Assembly: GCA_964505215.1 (NCBI GenBank)
Contig: CAZDGU010000005.1
Coordinates: forward strand, 1-64,000
Source of the DNA: Gracilimonas sp964505215
Lineage (GTDB): Bacteria > Bacteroidota > Rhodothermia > Balneolales > Balneolaceae
DNA: 64,000 bases
Reading direction: 5' to 3'
Shown: positions 45,062 through 58,300 of the stretch, in pieces
Layout of the letters: each line of letters starts with the position of its first letter
Numbering within the stretch: the stretch's first letter is position 1
Notes under the pieces: model-generated
Databases searched by the model: none
Told to the model about the DNA's origin: nothing
What the model saw: only the letters and a program-made list of their open reading frames with translations
Made by a program: the position numbers and the translations under genes

Positions 45062-47158
45062 CTACTCTCGCGAAATTACTTTTTTGGCGTCTTCAAAACG
45101 GTTGGCTTTATGCAAAGCTGCTATTAAATATTCTTTCAGTATTGCATGATCTTTGTTGTTTTGATAACGCTGCAGCCAGCGGTCGCACAGTTCATTTAAT
45201 CGCCCCTGTTTTGCGCTAAGAGCAATCAGGCGTTCGTAGGCGGGTTTATAATCTTGATTAAGCGACAGTGCGCGCTCGTACGAAAGTTCGGCGGCCTGCA
45301 TGCTGCCTTGGCCCTGCTGAACTTCACCCAAAAGCAGATAAATATGCGGGTCTTTTCCCCCCAGCCGTATTGATTGTTCTAAAGCACTTTGTGCCTGCTC
45401 AAAATCCTGATTTTCATGAGCTACTCTTCCTTTAAAATAATACAAGCGTGAGCTGTTCGGATATGCGGTCATCACATCATCCAGCAACTCGTTTTGAACT
45501 TCCGGCGGATAGTGCTTTTTCAATAAAACAAACCAGCCGTCCACATAGCTGTCCAGTTTTTCAAGAAACCGGCGGTCTTGTAAAAGCTCCGGCTTGGGCG
45601 AGGTATCTCCTTCCAGCATTCGCTCCGAACGAGCCATTTCTGATGACTGCACATCTGAGTAAAGGCTCAATAAACCTATCAACGAAGACCTGAACTGATT
45701 ATACCTCCGGCTTTCGTCTTTGGGGTTGAAGGCATAGTTGAGCTCAAAATACTCCCCAACCGGAAAGTACACCGTCTCTTTTAGGTATGAAATGAGCCGC
45801 TCTGTATCTGCTGAGTTATTTGAGCTGTTTAAGGTTAAAAGCTCAACCAAATGCATGGCTGTTTTCGGCTCTCGCCTGATTTCAAATGCGGCTTTAAATA
45901 AGTGCAGCGCTTCGGCAGTTAAGCCTGCGGCTTGGTGTACTTTTGCAGCTTCAAACTTCACCTCAAAATTATCCGGCCAGCTTTCCAGTACTGCGTTATA
46001 AGCCGAAATAGCAGCATCATTCACTTGTTCATACACATGCGTGCGTGCCCACCTCAGTGCTGTCAATGGCGAAGGGTTTGCTGTATTCAGAGAGTCAAAA
46101 ATTGCACGCGCCTGCTCATATTCTTTCAGTAAAATGTGTGTGTCTGCCAATTCGAGAGCTACGGGTTGACTTTCGGGGAAAGCTTTTCTTTGGCGCTTCA
46201 GCACGTTTTTTTTGGTGGTAAAGTCAAAGCGCTGCTCGCTCATAGCAATTAACGCTTCGTACACTTCTTCGTTATCGGGATATTTTTGGAGCAGCTGCTC
46301 CATGAACTCGTTAGCCTTGCGCGCCTGATTTTGAGACATCAGCGTTTGCCCATAGATAATGGCATAATTGATTTTTTCGGGGTGAAGTTCGTGCAGCATT
46401 TTGAACGTTTGAAGCATTTCTGCCTTTTGGCCCGCTCCCCGGTGGGCTTGTCCTTTTAAAAACAACAGCTGCTCGCTGCTCGGGAAGCGTTGCAAACCTT
46501 GCTCCAGCGCAGATATAGCCTCTTCCCAGTTTTTTTCTTGCAACAGCGTATATGCCAAATTGTTATGAACGGTAAGGCTATCCGGATTTAGCGCCCGGGC
46601 TTTCTTATAGTTTTGTATCGCGTTTTTTGAATTTCCGGACAGAAACTCATCATTTGCTTTGCGCTGATACAGATAACCCAGATAAGAGTCGGCCTGCCTT
46701 TTTGTGATGACCCCGGCCGAGGGCTCCGTTCTTTTCGAAACCAAGTCTGAGATTTTCAGATAAACGGGAATAGCCTCCAAATAATCTAAGTGATATAACG
46801 CCTCGGCTTTCACCAATAAAATCTGTACGTGATTGGGAGCAAACGACAGCGCTTTGTCGGTGGTTTCAATTACTTCCCGGTATTGCTTTAGCCCAAGCTG
46901 ACTGGCAGCTAAGTAATAAAAGGCTTCTACAAGCATTGGGTTTTTGGCAAGAGCCTGCTCCAGCGGAAAAATTGCTTTCTCGAAATCTCCATTTTCGTAA
47001 TGCGAAATTCCATTAGCCAGCTCGTAGCTTTGGGCCTGCGCCGGGCGGTTTGCGCTTAGCATTAACGCGCCAATCACACATAAGACAACAGCTATTTTAT
47101 GGAGTGATTGAATTGAGCACCGATTTGCAAGCATGGTTAAAGCAGACTTTGAGCACAT
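45062..47158 (-). CDS. Exported TPR-repeat protein
   Basis: A 698-residue protein with a signal-like hydrophobic segment near residues 22-42 (ending PAQAQ), then many 34-residue helical repeats of TPR type (for example ALNPDSLTVHNNLAYTLLQEKNW and YPNSSRLYYFKGRVAHENQDF). It is a likely periplasmic or outer-membrane scaffold. It lies 117 bases beyond the fibronectin-III gene and may be the last member of that cluster. No catalytic motif was seen. Confidence 0.85.
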   Translation of the reverse strand: MCSKSALTMLANRCSIQSLHKIAVVLCVIGALMLSANRPAQAQSYELANGISHYENGDFEKAIFPLEQALAKNPMLVEAFYYLAASQLGLKQYREVIETTDKALSFAPNHVQILLVKAEALYHLDYLEAIPVYLKISDLVSKRTEPSAGVITKRQADSYLGYLYQRKANDEFLSGNSKNAIQNYKKARALNPDSLTVHNNLAYTLLQEKNWEEAISALEQGLQRFPSSEQLLFLKGQAHRGAGQKAEMLQTFKMLHELHPEKINYAIIYGQTLMSQNQARKANEFMEQLLQKYPDNEEVYEALIAMSEQRFDFTTKKNVLKRQRKAFPESQPVALELADTHILLKEYEQARAIFDSLNTANPSPLTALRWARTHVYEQVNDAAISAYNAVLESWPDNFEVKFEAAKVHQAAGLTAEALHLFKAAFEIRREPKTAMHLVELLTLNSSNNSADTERLISYLKETVYFPVGEYFELNYAFNPKDESRRYNQFRSSLIGLLSLYSDVQSSEMARSERMLEGDTSPKPELLQDRRFLEKLDSYVDGWFVLLKKHYPPEVQNELLDDVMTAYPNSSRLYYFKGRVAHENQDFEQAQSALEQSIRLGGKDPHIYLLLGEVQQGQGSMQAAELSYERALSLNQDYKPAYERLIALSAKQGRLNELCDRWLQRYQNNKDHAILKEYLIAALHKANRFEDAKKVISRE

Positions 47159-47275
47159 AAATCTAAAGCAGAGAACGGAGTTTTTGCGTGATGGTTATTG
47201 CCGGTTTCAAAAAACAGTATAAGATAGAAACTACTCAACTTTGAGGAGCTTTTTGTGGTTTTGAAAAGGAATTCA

Positions 47276-49312
47276 TCAGTTTCTTTTTACAGCCTGTGTA
47301 GCTTGTGCCGTTCTTGATTCTTTCCCTGCTTTATCTTTTGAAAATACTTTATACCATTGTCCGGCCACTCCGGAGGCATCAGTCCACCGGTTTTCGCCGG
47401 CTTTTGTTTCGGCCACTCGTTTATATACGCCTGTTGCAATCTCCGATTTATAGATTACATAGCTCTCAATTTGTTCCTCTTCAACCCGCTCCCACGCAAG
47501 GGTTACACCATTATCTAATTGAACGGCTTGAACATTTCGCACGCTCTTTGGTGCATGCATAGATCGGGTCATGAGCGTATCGGTGGCGGCAGTGGTACTC
47601 ACATTTCCAACGGAGTCAACCGCAAAAACGGAATAAATGTATTCGGTATTCAGAGGCACATTTTCATCCCGGAAATAACGCTCTCCAATTTCGACTTCTT
47701 TAAGCAGTTCATTTTCACTTTCGGGATTTCCTGCTTCTCTTTTGTAAACTCTGTATTGCACCACATCTCCCGAACGCGATGCATTCCAGGTTAGGCCCAC
47801 GCGCTTTGCTTCCTGCATTTTTGCCTCCAGAAAAGCGGGAGCTTCGGGCGGAGTTATATCGGGTATTTTCACGGCGGTTATCAACGTGTCACTTGCGCTT
47901 CCGTTTTCGCTTAATACCGCAATTCCGTATTCTAAGGTAGTTCCTTCCACAAATCGGGTGCCGCCAATTCCGGCATCTTCATATCTGTTTTGGGTGTGAG
48001 CTGATGCGTTTAGCATGGTCCAAAGTCCTTCCGAGTCCCGGCGTTGTTCTCTGCGAAATATCTGGAATGATCTGAGGCCTCCGGGCACCTCTCCATTTTG
48101 CCAGGAAATATGTACTATCTCGTTGTCAATAAGCGTGGCTTCCAGTTCTGTAACGGGATCGGGAATTCTGTAATCTTCAATAAACACATAAGCCGGATTA
48201 CTAAGCTCACTTTCATTCCCCAGCGTATCTAAAGCAGAGATTTTATACCTGAATTGATTCCCGGGTGTTTTGATAGAATCCTCGTACACGGTTTGCAGCG
48301 GCGGCAGAACTTGTTCGGTGATTTTATGGTACTCTTCTTCATCACCCCGTGCGCGATATACGTGATAACCCTGCAAATCTAATTCGGTAGATACCGGCCA
48401 GGTGATGCGGCTTTTATACCTGCTAACCTCACTGGCCTGTACGTTACGCACTATAGCCGGCGGTATATTTTCTTTTACATTCAGCTGGGCAACTTCGCTG
48501 CCGGCCGAGTAAGCGCCGGTAAAATCTACGGCATGCACTCTAAACTGATACGTTTGTCCTGCAACCGGAACATCTGCACTGTATTTAAACTGTGTGGTGC
48601 CTGTTGTGCGGGCTAAAAATTCAGGGTTGAATATCTGCCATTCCTGCTGTTCTGATTCACGAAATAAAATCTGAAAACGAATTACATAGCGGGACTTTTG
48701 GTCCGAGCTTGGTACATATTTCCATTGAATATCTACCTGTGAGCCTTTGTTTTCCACTTCTAACGCAGTGGGCGCAGGTGCCTCTATTACATTCAGCTCC
48801 ACCTTTTGCTGAATAGCCGTTTCCGTATCATTCCCTAAATCATCAACAAGCTGGAATTTATAGTGTGCTGATTTCCCAACAGGTGCGCCTTCATCTATAT
48901 ACAGTTTCCCCATTTCTTGCGCAATTTCCGGAGAAGCAAAATTGGCCAGTAATCCTATCCCGGTGTTGCTTCTGAGGCTCAAAAATACAGACTGCGGATC
49001 TTCGCGGTCGGTGAGTTGTTGAGCTATAGCAAACTGTTCCTGCAGGCGATATTCAAGCTCAAAACCGTTTGAAGGAGGGTATATGGTTTCCTCATTCAGC
49101 CGGGTCCAGTTATTTCCATCGGTACTTCTGAACACATTATATCCATGAGAAAGCGGTATTTGATCGGCATGGTAAATATATGCCCGGCCTTCTTCTTTGG
49201 CTATGGCAATCAGCTTAGGGGAGGAACCGGATTGTGCCATTGCTGAACCTGTTGCTACTAAACAGAACAGTATTATTGATAAAGCTTTCTGAAATATGTT
49301 GTTAGTAATCAT
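47276..49312 (-). CDS. Exported fibronectin type III repeat protein
   Basis: About 678 residues. A signal peptide (ending SAMAQ) begins at the chosen ATG, 49312. A longer start at 49348 would overlap the stop of the giant gene by 11 bases. At least five fibronectin type III-like beta-sandwich domains follow, each about 95 residues with VNI.W or ITW-type cores and YRFRVHAVD / YRYKISALD edges. It ends in a basic tail with no T9SS C-terminal domain. It probably interacts with the giant protein encoded immediately upstream. Confidence 0.85.
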   Translation of the reverse strand: MITNNIFQKALSIILFCLVATGSAMAQSGSSPKLIAIAKEEGRAYIYHADQIPLSHGYNVFRSTDGNNWTRLNEETIYPPSNGFELEYRLQEQFAIAQQLTDREDPQSVFLSLRSNTGIGLLANFASPEIAQEMGKLYIDEGAPVGKSAHYKFQLVDDLGNDTETAIQQKVELNVIEAPAPTALEVENKGSQVDIQWKYVPSSDQKSRYVIRFQILFRESEQQEWQIFNPEFLARTTGTTQFKYSADVPVAGQTYQFRVHAVDFTGAYSAGSEVAQLNVKENIPPAIVRNVQASEVSRYKSRITWPVSTELDLQGYHVYRARGDEEEYHKITEQVLPPLQTVYEDSIKTPGNQFRYKISALDTLGNESELSNPAYVFIEDYRIPDPVTELEATLIDNEIVHISWQNGEVPGGLRSFQIFRREQRRDSEGLWTMLNASAHTQNRYEDAGIGGTRFVEGTTLEYGIAVLSENGSASDTLITAVKIPDITPPEAPAFLEAKMQEAKRVGLTWNASRSGDVVQYRVYKREAGNPESENELLKEVEIGERYFRDENVPLNTEYIYSVFAVDSVGNVSTTAATDTLMTRSMHAPKSVRNVQAVQLDNGVTLAWERVEEEQIESYVIYKSEIATGVYKRVAETKAGENRWTDASGVAGQWYKVFSKDKAGKESRTAQATQAVKRN

Positions 49313-49337
49313 GTGTAAAATTATTGAGTCTGTAATA

Positions 49338-52300
49338 TTATCGTCCAACCTGAGCTCGATTTCTATTTTGTTTGTTTACGATAACCTCATAGACGTCTGT
49401 GCTTTTCAGTTGCTTGGTAATAGTCCGTTGCATGCCGGCTCCATTGGTTATTATGATCTTAACCTTGAGTTTAGTTACATCCTGGAGGCTGCTTACCTGA
49501 GCACTTGTGAAGCTTATGGTTTTGGATAAATTGAATTTACCATTTTTAATTCCACTGTGGGTATGAAGATTCTTCCATGATTTTACAGGAAATCTACTCT
49601 TCCCGGAATAGATTGCATATCGAACCTTTTTAATTCCGGATTCCGGGTCCTCAATATTGTTTAAATTAATTCTCAAGGTGTTATTAGCCAATTTGAAACC
49701 TGCTTGTAAAGACGGAGCTCGAGGAATGCTGTTGTCATGCGTAAATGGACCGGTGGCTCTTATGCCCGATATTTTGCCATGGCCATTTACTACTCTGTAA
49801 TTGATGTACAAATCCACACCTTCCGGTAAAGCTGATTTTGGAATGGTTACAAAAGGATCTTGCTTAGACCTTAAACGGTGCATTGCGGTTGACAACCGAT
49901 TATTTTTTATTGAATTCCATTCAAAATCCACCTGATCTGAGGAAAGCCAGCTTCTTAAATCGGAACTTCCCGGAGAAGTACCTATGGAATACTGAATACC
50001 TTTAAGATCTGTTTCCGGATCATATGGCAATTCTGTAAAGTACAGCTTAACATCGTTTGTATTGATCTTAACCTGCATTCTGCCCCCTTTAGGAAAGGTG
50101 GGGTCTGCGGGCTGCAAGGGTCCAATGGTGTAAATATCACTCCCATTTCCGGCATAGTCTATACTTCTGACGTGCACATACACTTCGCTGTCGTAATCTT
50201 GCAGCAGAGAGCCGGACTCGTCTCCGGTATAATCCATAGTAAGATTTCTTGTAAACGTAACTTTATCGCCCTCAAAGTCTGTAGCTGACACTCTTTCGGA
50301 ACTGCTTACTACATATTCATAGCCCTTTAGTCCGGAAGAACCTTGATCCGTTGATTTTGACCAGCTCGCTGATACTTCCGGAGTAATGGCATCACCCCAA
50401 GCGTCTCTGTCGGCCTGACTAACCGATAAATACGGAATCTCTTCAGCTACAGGATCTACCGGAGTAGAATAACCCAAGAGTAGTACTTCAGCCGTGAGCG
50501 GAGCTGCAACGTAAACCATTCCCGGCTGTGTTGGTTTTTGCATATCTAATTTAACGGGCCAGTTACTTTCTTTAACATTGCTGACCATACCTTCTCCGTT
50601 AGTCACCCTTACGCTTACATAATAAGAGACTCCTTCCTGCATATTCATCAGGCGGGTTTGTCCCGTGATTTGCGAGGTTGGTATTTCCGGTATAAACTCT
50701 CTGCTACCCTGCAATTCGGTCCAGTCAATTACATCAGTTCCTCCTTTTGTGGTACCAATAGCATACTCATAAGAAGCGATGTCTGACTCCGGATCATAAC
50801 CCTGAATTTTTAGCGTGAGGTTTTCAGGTTTATTGGTCCAGTAAGTTCTTGAAATTGCCCGCCTTCTTGCGCCAAAGTCCCGGCTGGTTGTTGATGGGTA
50901 AATATCGCCGAGTTTTATAACCGGATTATGAGGCGGAGAAGTATCTACTTTCAGGACAGATGTATCATCATCGCCAAGGCCGAGTATCCCTCCATCTTTG
51001 TTGAATGCAAACCCATCCGGGCCTACATCTACATAAAAAGAAGCTCGGCGGGTTGCTGTGTTTCCTGCATTTCCTCTTACCCTCAAGCCTACGTTAATAA
51101 GCTTAGTTTCGTCTATTGCTCCACTTTCTATATACGATTCTTTGAACGGGTAAACTGTAAACGATGTGTTTTCTCCTAAAGACAGATACTCATCACTTCC
51201 CATGGCTATAGAAGTACCTAAAATGTCCTGATCATTCATCAGATCACCCTGCTCAATTTGTATGCTGTTTTCAATTACACCTACCCCATGGTTTGCCGTC
51301 CATGTTATTTCTGTGGTGTTGTAGAAGTTGTCCAGTTTTATATTATTGATTTCGGCTGAGAACCTTTCCGGATCGGCAGTAATTCCCGTAATTTGTGGCG
51401 GCATTAAATCTTCAGCAAGATGTTGTAATTTTGTTCTGTACTCAGATCCACCTGCTCCTGCCAGGCCTTCACTCCCCCCCTCAGTTTCCAGCTCTATTTG
51501 CTGTTTCCAGTTTAGATAGTTGTCAACCATATTGTGCAAAATGGAAGTTAATGCAGCCTTATTTGAATAAAACTGATCTAATATTTGTGTAATGCTTTTA
51601 TGTGCACTTTTCACCGAGGCTTCAACACTGTTACGCCTTGGGATTACATCATCCATCACAAGTTGGGCTGATTTCTCTGCTTCTTCTTTCAAACCCTCTA
51701 CGTGCATATTGTACCAGAAGTCTTCGTTAACCTGCGCTGCGCCACTCCGGATACAACCCAATCCTGAACCTTCGCAATTTGGATTAGACATTTGGTTGAA
51801 AAAGTCTCTTACAACGGCGGGTGCCTGATTACCGCCAGGGTAAGGGAAGTTGGGCTCAAAATTTGCTTTGCTAAACCTTAAAATAGCATGATTTCTTTGG
51901 GTAAGCTTAAACACTTCAGCTTGATAAGCAAACTTTCCTTCCATAGGGTTACCTCTGTTAGACAGGGCACTATTAAATCGCTGATTTAAAGTAGAAATAC
52001 CACTCTGAATTGAGCTTTGGTTGTCTTGAAATTCACTTCGAAGGTTCAGTGCCCAATACCAATTCATCCATCTTAGGTTGGCTTCCAGTGCAAAGTAGCG
52101 GTCAAGTTTCTGATGAACATCCATATAGGCTGTTGCCAAAGTATTCACGCTGGGAATTACTTGTACTATTGGTGGATCTACATTCTGTACGCCTTTGGAA
52201 TTTGATCCGGAAACGGATGCCTGATTTTCCAAGAGTTGCACACTTCCTTCACGCACGTTTCTGTTAGCCTTAAATTCTGCAGCCAGCATGCTTTGCATCT

Positions 52301-55300
52301 CATTCAGGTTTTCTTCAACCTGTGCTATACTTTCTCTGAATTGCTGATCCAGCTTATCAATCTCCTCCCGGAGCGACTCTACGCTGGTTGACTGACTTTC
52401 TGCCATCGCTTCATCCACTTCAAAAGAAGTTGATTGCGTGGCGTTTTCGGAAACGGCCGGCTTAATCACATTAGAAACCGGAGACTGGCTCATACTGCTA
52501 AGCATATCATCGAAAGCCGTTTCAGCATCATTATTAAACTCAATTGATTTCTCTACGCTGGAGCTTAGCTTATTTGAAACCGCATCTGAAATAGCCCGTG
52601 CGTTTGCTATTGCTTCTTCAAGGCTGCTTTTAGCTCTTCCACGGAAAGACAGAAAGTCCACAAGCATATAAACCCGGGGTTGCTCCAGCTGGTTCTTCAA
52701 TACGCTTTTCAGCGATGAAGGCAGTTCTTTAGTAGCGTATGGCAACGGAGGCTCAATGCCGTTTTCAATCATTGAGCTTATGTCTCTTCTTTGCTGAAAA
52801 TCGAGTGCATAAAGATTGGCTCCGGCTTTAATAACATCTTCAGCAGAATAAGATGGTCCTTCAAATACCGGAGGTTCACTCAGTGCATTTTTAGCTGCAT
52901 CAATCCCATCCATCATGGCTTGAATTTTAGCCCGAAACTGATCTCTTTGTTCGCGAGCCTGAGCAATAAGGTTGTTATGATCTCCTTCACCAAATCCGCC
53001 GGTAAAATCATTTTCAGTTACTGAAACCCATGCTGAAACACAAGCGTCAGTAAAAAGCAGGTCAACACATCCTTTTACGGCTCCGTATAACTCATAGCCT
53101 GCAGAGCGGTGTTTTACAAAAGCGGCTTTAGCTTCCGCACTAATACAAACACCTAAACACGCTTTTCCGTTAAACACTACGTATGCTCCAACAGGCATGC
53201 TGAAATCCGGGTCATCAATCATCCAAATAGAACCGGTTACATTGCTTTTAACTTCTATAACAGGCACATCAATCCCAAAGCCTACGCTTACTTCCAATAA
53301 TACTCCTTCATTAGCAGCCAAAAATTCACCGCCTCCATTTAATACCCCGGCATAAATAGAGTAATCGGCATTTCCGATAATACCCCATACGGTTTTGCCC
53401 TCGTTTTTAGCTGAAAAGTATTCAATACTGCCCGTACCTGTAAGTACGGCCGGTATTTCAGCATCAACGCGCACCTCACCTGAAATAAAGGTTGGGTCTG
53501 TTTGTACCATGAAAGACATCGCTCCGGATACCATGGTTTTTCCCGGAGAGTTTGACGAACCGTCCATCCCCAGAAGCACGCCGTTTACATCCATGTAGAA
53601 GCTCTTATTTGTTATTTCCAGAAAGGTGCTTCCCTCAATTACATATTGGTTGGCCGAGCCTGCAATACCAAGGCTGGCGTACAGCTGGGCGGCAAAGGTT
53701 AGATCATCCGGACTTTTGAACTTACCGGCACTTACAATATCGTGCCCCATGCCTTCAACCGCCGCTCGTACCATATCAAGGTCAGCCTGTTCGGGCTTCC
53801 AAAAGAAACCGCCACCGGCTCCGGTCAGGTCCACAATGCCCGGCACAATCGGAATGCCCACGCTGCTTTTTGCGGCTACAAATAAGCCATAACTTGTTTC
53901 TCCGCCAATATTTGCAAACTTACCGGCTACGGCCGCTGACACCTCCTGCCCACCAAAGTTAAACTCGCCGCTTGCTGCTGCTCTCAGTAAAAAGCCGTCT
54001 TCACTGTTTATGTAATGCATACCGGCTGTAATTTCGAAATTATCCATCAGGCCGGCGTTTAATCCTTCAATAAGCAGCTCAAATTCACCGGATGCTTTTT
54101 TCATGAAAAAGATGGTTTCAACGCCACCGCTTATTCCGCCGCTCTCGCCGTCGGTACCGGCGTTAATGCTGATATTCAGAGCTACATCACTTTCCGAAGC
54201 TCCCGATACCGGGCAGGGCCCAAAGCAGAGCAGTTCCAATACGCCCGACTCAACCCGGGTTGGTACTCCTTCCTGATCTCCATCCAGCTCATCCGGTTTT
54301 TTCCCGGCCGCATCAACAATGGTTACATCGGTACCATCCTTATATTTTTCATAAAAGAATTTGCCAATGGTAATGGTACCGATTCCGTCTAAAGTCAGCT
54401 CTCCGCTTCCATCCAGATTTCCGGTATTTTTCACCCCATCCTGATTAATGACAAAGTTCTCATATTTAATTTCAGAGCCGGCACTCATTCCGTCTATTCC
54501 GCCAATTCCCAACGTACCGTTCAGGGTAATTTCAAAACCCTCTGTATCAGCGGCAATCTGATCAAAGCCGACCGTTACTTCAAATACGCTGAAGTCGTAC
54601 GTAAATTGAACATTTCCGGTGGCATTGAACTGCACATACGGGCTGGTGGCCGATATTCCTATACCCGGATTGCTTGTTACGTTTCTGGAGTTGCCAAAAC
54701 TAATAACCGATTCTTCTTTACCGTTTTTATATAAATCTCCACTCGCATAAATGCCGGACTTTTCCCAATCATATGGATCAATATCAGCCGCCAGCTTGGT
54801 TAGTTCAAAGTGCCCGAAATCTCCCAGAGCATATTCCTGTTCCAAATCGAACGCAGGCGCGGTGGCTTCTACCTGAACCTGATTATCCTCATCTCTGTAA
54901 ATGCTGATGATTGAACTTGAGGTTTGATCAATAGGAGCCGGCAGGGTTACGGCTACTTCACTGTCTAACCGCAGGCCTTCGCTGCCCGAAAGGGTTAACG
55001 TATTCATTACCACATATCCCGGAATCAGCTCTATGTTATTGGCTTCGATGTTATCGAAGGTAACGCCGCCCCGGGTGTCTATTACTAAATCGGTATAATC
55101 GATATTTTTTTCGAGGAAGGTGAGCATTCCGGAGGCTGAACTTAAAGCTACTGACCGGCCGTGTATGGTTATGGTCGGCTCTTCAATCAGCCCTTCTAAA
55201 GCGCCATCAAACAAGGTAAAAGTCTGATCTTCTAAAGTTCCGGCGGCACTGCCTAAAGCAAAATGCAACTTGGGATCAGTGTCATAATCAGCCACACCTA

Positions 55301-58300
55301 CTTCCAGATCCTGAATGGTAACGTCCAGCGGCTCACCAATTACATCATCCATGGAAATCACTCCATTCATGGCCAGATAAAACGAACTGTTATCTGATAC
55401 AATGCGAATGCCATTTTCGTCATTTAGAGCAAGCGCAGCATCTCCGATTTTTAAATCACCCAACGAGCCCGGATCAACATTAAAATCCCAGCCGGTATCA
55501 CCCCACGATGCTGCAAAGAAAACCGGATCTGCTCCACCGCTTACTTCTAAAATTAAGCTGCTGTTTAAAGTCCCGGAAAACGCAATACTGTTAGCAGCGC
55601 CAAATTCGGCTTCAACTCCCCACAGTGCGGCTTCAAAGATATCGGTTTCGTCACTGTCTTCTACCTTTCCGGATTGGCTAAAGGTATATAAAGCTTCTAT
55701 TTCTGACTCATACGCTGTGCGGTGATTCCCTACCGATACGGAACCTTGTGCAAATCCGTTTGAGTTAATTACCGCATGTGCAATAGCCGGGTGCTCGCTC
55801 AGCGGTCCGGGCAGTTCTACTTTTAAGCCGGCCTGTAATTCCAGTCCGTTTCCGTTTTCACCAATACTAAATTCGGTGATGCTTACGGGAAGATCTAATA
55901 TCGGCCTCATCGAAACATCACTTTCCAAAGTCAGGCTGCCGCCGGTTACGCTGTATGTACCGTCTGTGGTTAAACTAAACTGTACGCCGGCTTCAACAGG
56001 ACTTCCGGTTTGATCCTGAATGGCTGCAATTACTACCGGAATGGGCGTGCCGGTGGTGCTGATGGTATATCCGCCGGTGCCTTCATTGGCAGATACATCA
56101 ACCAGCAAATTATCATCAGCATCTTTGATGTCGATATAGGCAACATCTTCGCTGGGCAGCGGAATTCTGGCGGGCAAAGCGGCTATAATGGTTGCGCCTA
56201 AATCAAAGCCGTTTTCATCCAAAATAGCTAAGGGATTTTGTGATCTCACTCCATCTTCTACTTCATAAAATAATGCCCTGCCCTCATTTACAGCAAAACC
56301 GCCCACATTCAGAGAAAATCCATCTTCATATGCTACTTCCAACGAAGCATATTCTTCTCCCTGAAAGCGCAGCGATGCCGTCGATGTACCAGATAGCGTT
56401 AGCCCATTATTGTTGAGACTAATATCGTTATTGAGAGTTAAGTCGATGCCATTATCTAAGGTCATGGCCGTGCCGGCTTCTTTTAGCTTCAGCGAAAGCG
56501 GCTGTATTCCCACTTCCATCCCAAAGTTTGTTGAAATGGAAGCATTTCCGGATGCCACACCAAATGGTTTGAATCCAATTAATAAATCATTGAATTGGAC
56601 GGCGGACTGAACGGTTTCGGTTTGTAAACTTCCGCCACCGTTTATCAACAAGCCGCTGCTGCTTAATACGGCCCGGTTCACTCCAAAGCTGAGCAACGGA
56701 TCATCGGAACCGGTGGGCATATTTAGCGCAAAGGTCTCGTTTATGCTAACAGAGCCGTCGTTTATTTTTCCATTTATTAGGTCAAGTACCAGGCTGCCGT
56801 TGGCAACTACAGGCGTTCCTTGCGCCGGAGCCGGAAGTGTAACTTGAACTCCGCCATCTAACTCAGCCATTTGCTCATCTTCTGACACGCTGAATCTAAG
56901 CTCGGCGCTTGCTACTTCTATTTTGGCCGGACCTAATTCCAGATATCCACAGGGCTCAAATCCGCTTACGGTGCCTTCAAAATATTTGCTTTCAACCAGC
57001 GAAAGCGTGAACGATCCGTTTTCTGTGCATAGCGAAGGATCTTCAATGGTAAGAGCCGGAATATTGCCAAGCATTCCCTCCAGATTTATATCCACAAGCT
57101 GAAAATCTCCATCATCGCTTTCACCTTTTCCAAGCGAGCCAAACAGTGAGCTGATCATAAGCGTGGGCGAATCAGGCAAGCCCGGAACAAGGTCTATTTC
57201 AACCCCGCCGAGCGGATTAAAAGGCTCAACCGAACCGGTGAGGAATCCATCACTCAGCCCAACATTATTAAAAGTAAGTCCATCCGGGGGATTTAAACCG
57301 GTTCCTTCGAAGTCCGGTAAATCTACTTCAAAACTCATATTTACGTCCGGATTAAACGCAATTCCCTCTCCCCAGTTAAAAGTAAGCGGCGAAACAGTTT
57401 CGAATGATATAGGTTTGAAGGTAAAACCGGCAATTTCAAACTCCGGCAGTTCTAAGCCCGGAATGCTGGCTGAACTTATATTTTGAGTTGGTAGATGAAT
57501 ACCGTCATGCCGTATCTCAAAACCCTGTAGCGGGAACGTAATTTCCCCGGAGCCTTCCGGCTGAATGCGGATATCGGCATCCAAAGCAAAAGCAAAATTA
57601 AAACCCTGCTCGCTTGAATAATTAAACTCAGGTATGGAAGTCAGCTCTTTCAGCTTCAGCCCAAATACGCCAAAATCAAATTCCGGCATTCCCGTCAGTT
57701 CTTCTCCAACAAAATTTTGAAGATCTACTTTTCCGGGAGTAAGCCTTAAATCAAATTCCGCGCCGGTGCTGATTCCCGTTTCAGTATCCAGCTCAAAGCC
57801 ACTGTCAATAATCAGCTCGTAACTTGGATTTACGCTCCCCTCAACCAGTGAAAATAATCCGCTGATTCCCTCAACCTTCAATGAAGCTTTATCTTCCGGT
57901 AAAAGAGGAATGCGAGCGTCCATTCCGGTTATATCAAAATTCCCTTGAATGATGCCACTGCTCTCAATATAGAAACCGAACTCCTGTTGTGCATCGCTTA
58001 CATCCGTTTCAAACAGGTGCAAATCACCTAATAAATGCAAAGCCGTAATTTGGGTTCCATCAATGGGGCGTGAACCGAATTCAATTTTCTTTAGCGTAAG
58101 CGGCAATCCACGATCCTGCAGTTGCCAAACCGGATTATTTTCAGGAACCGTCACCTCCACTTTTCCTTCAATAATTTCCGGCTGAGTAGGATTTCCGGAA
58201 ATAACTACATTATCGAGCGTTGCCGTTGCTGAGGGCGCACTTCCATCCGGATTCAGCGCCGGAACGGTAAGCGTTAATGATTTTCCGGGCAGCGTTGAAA

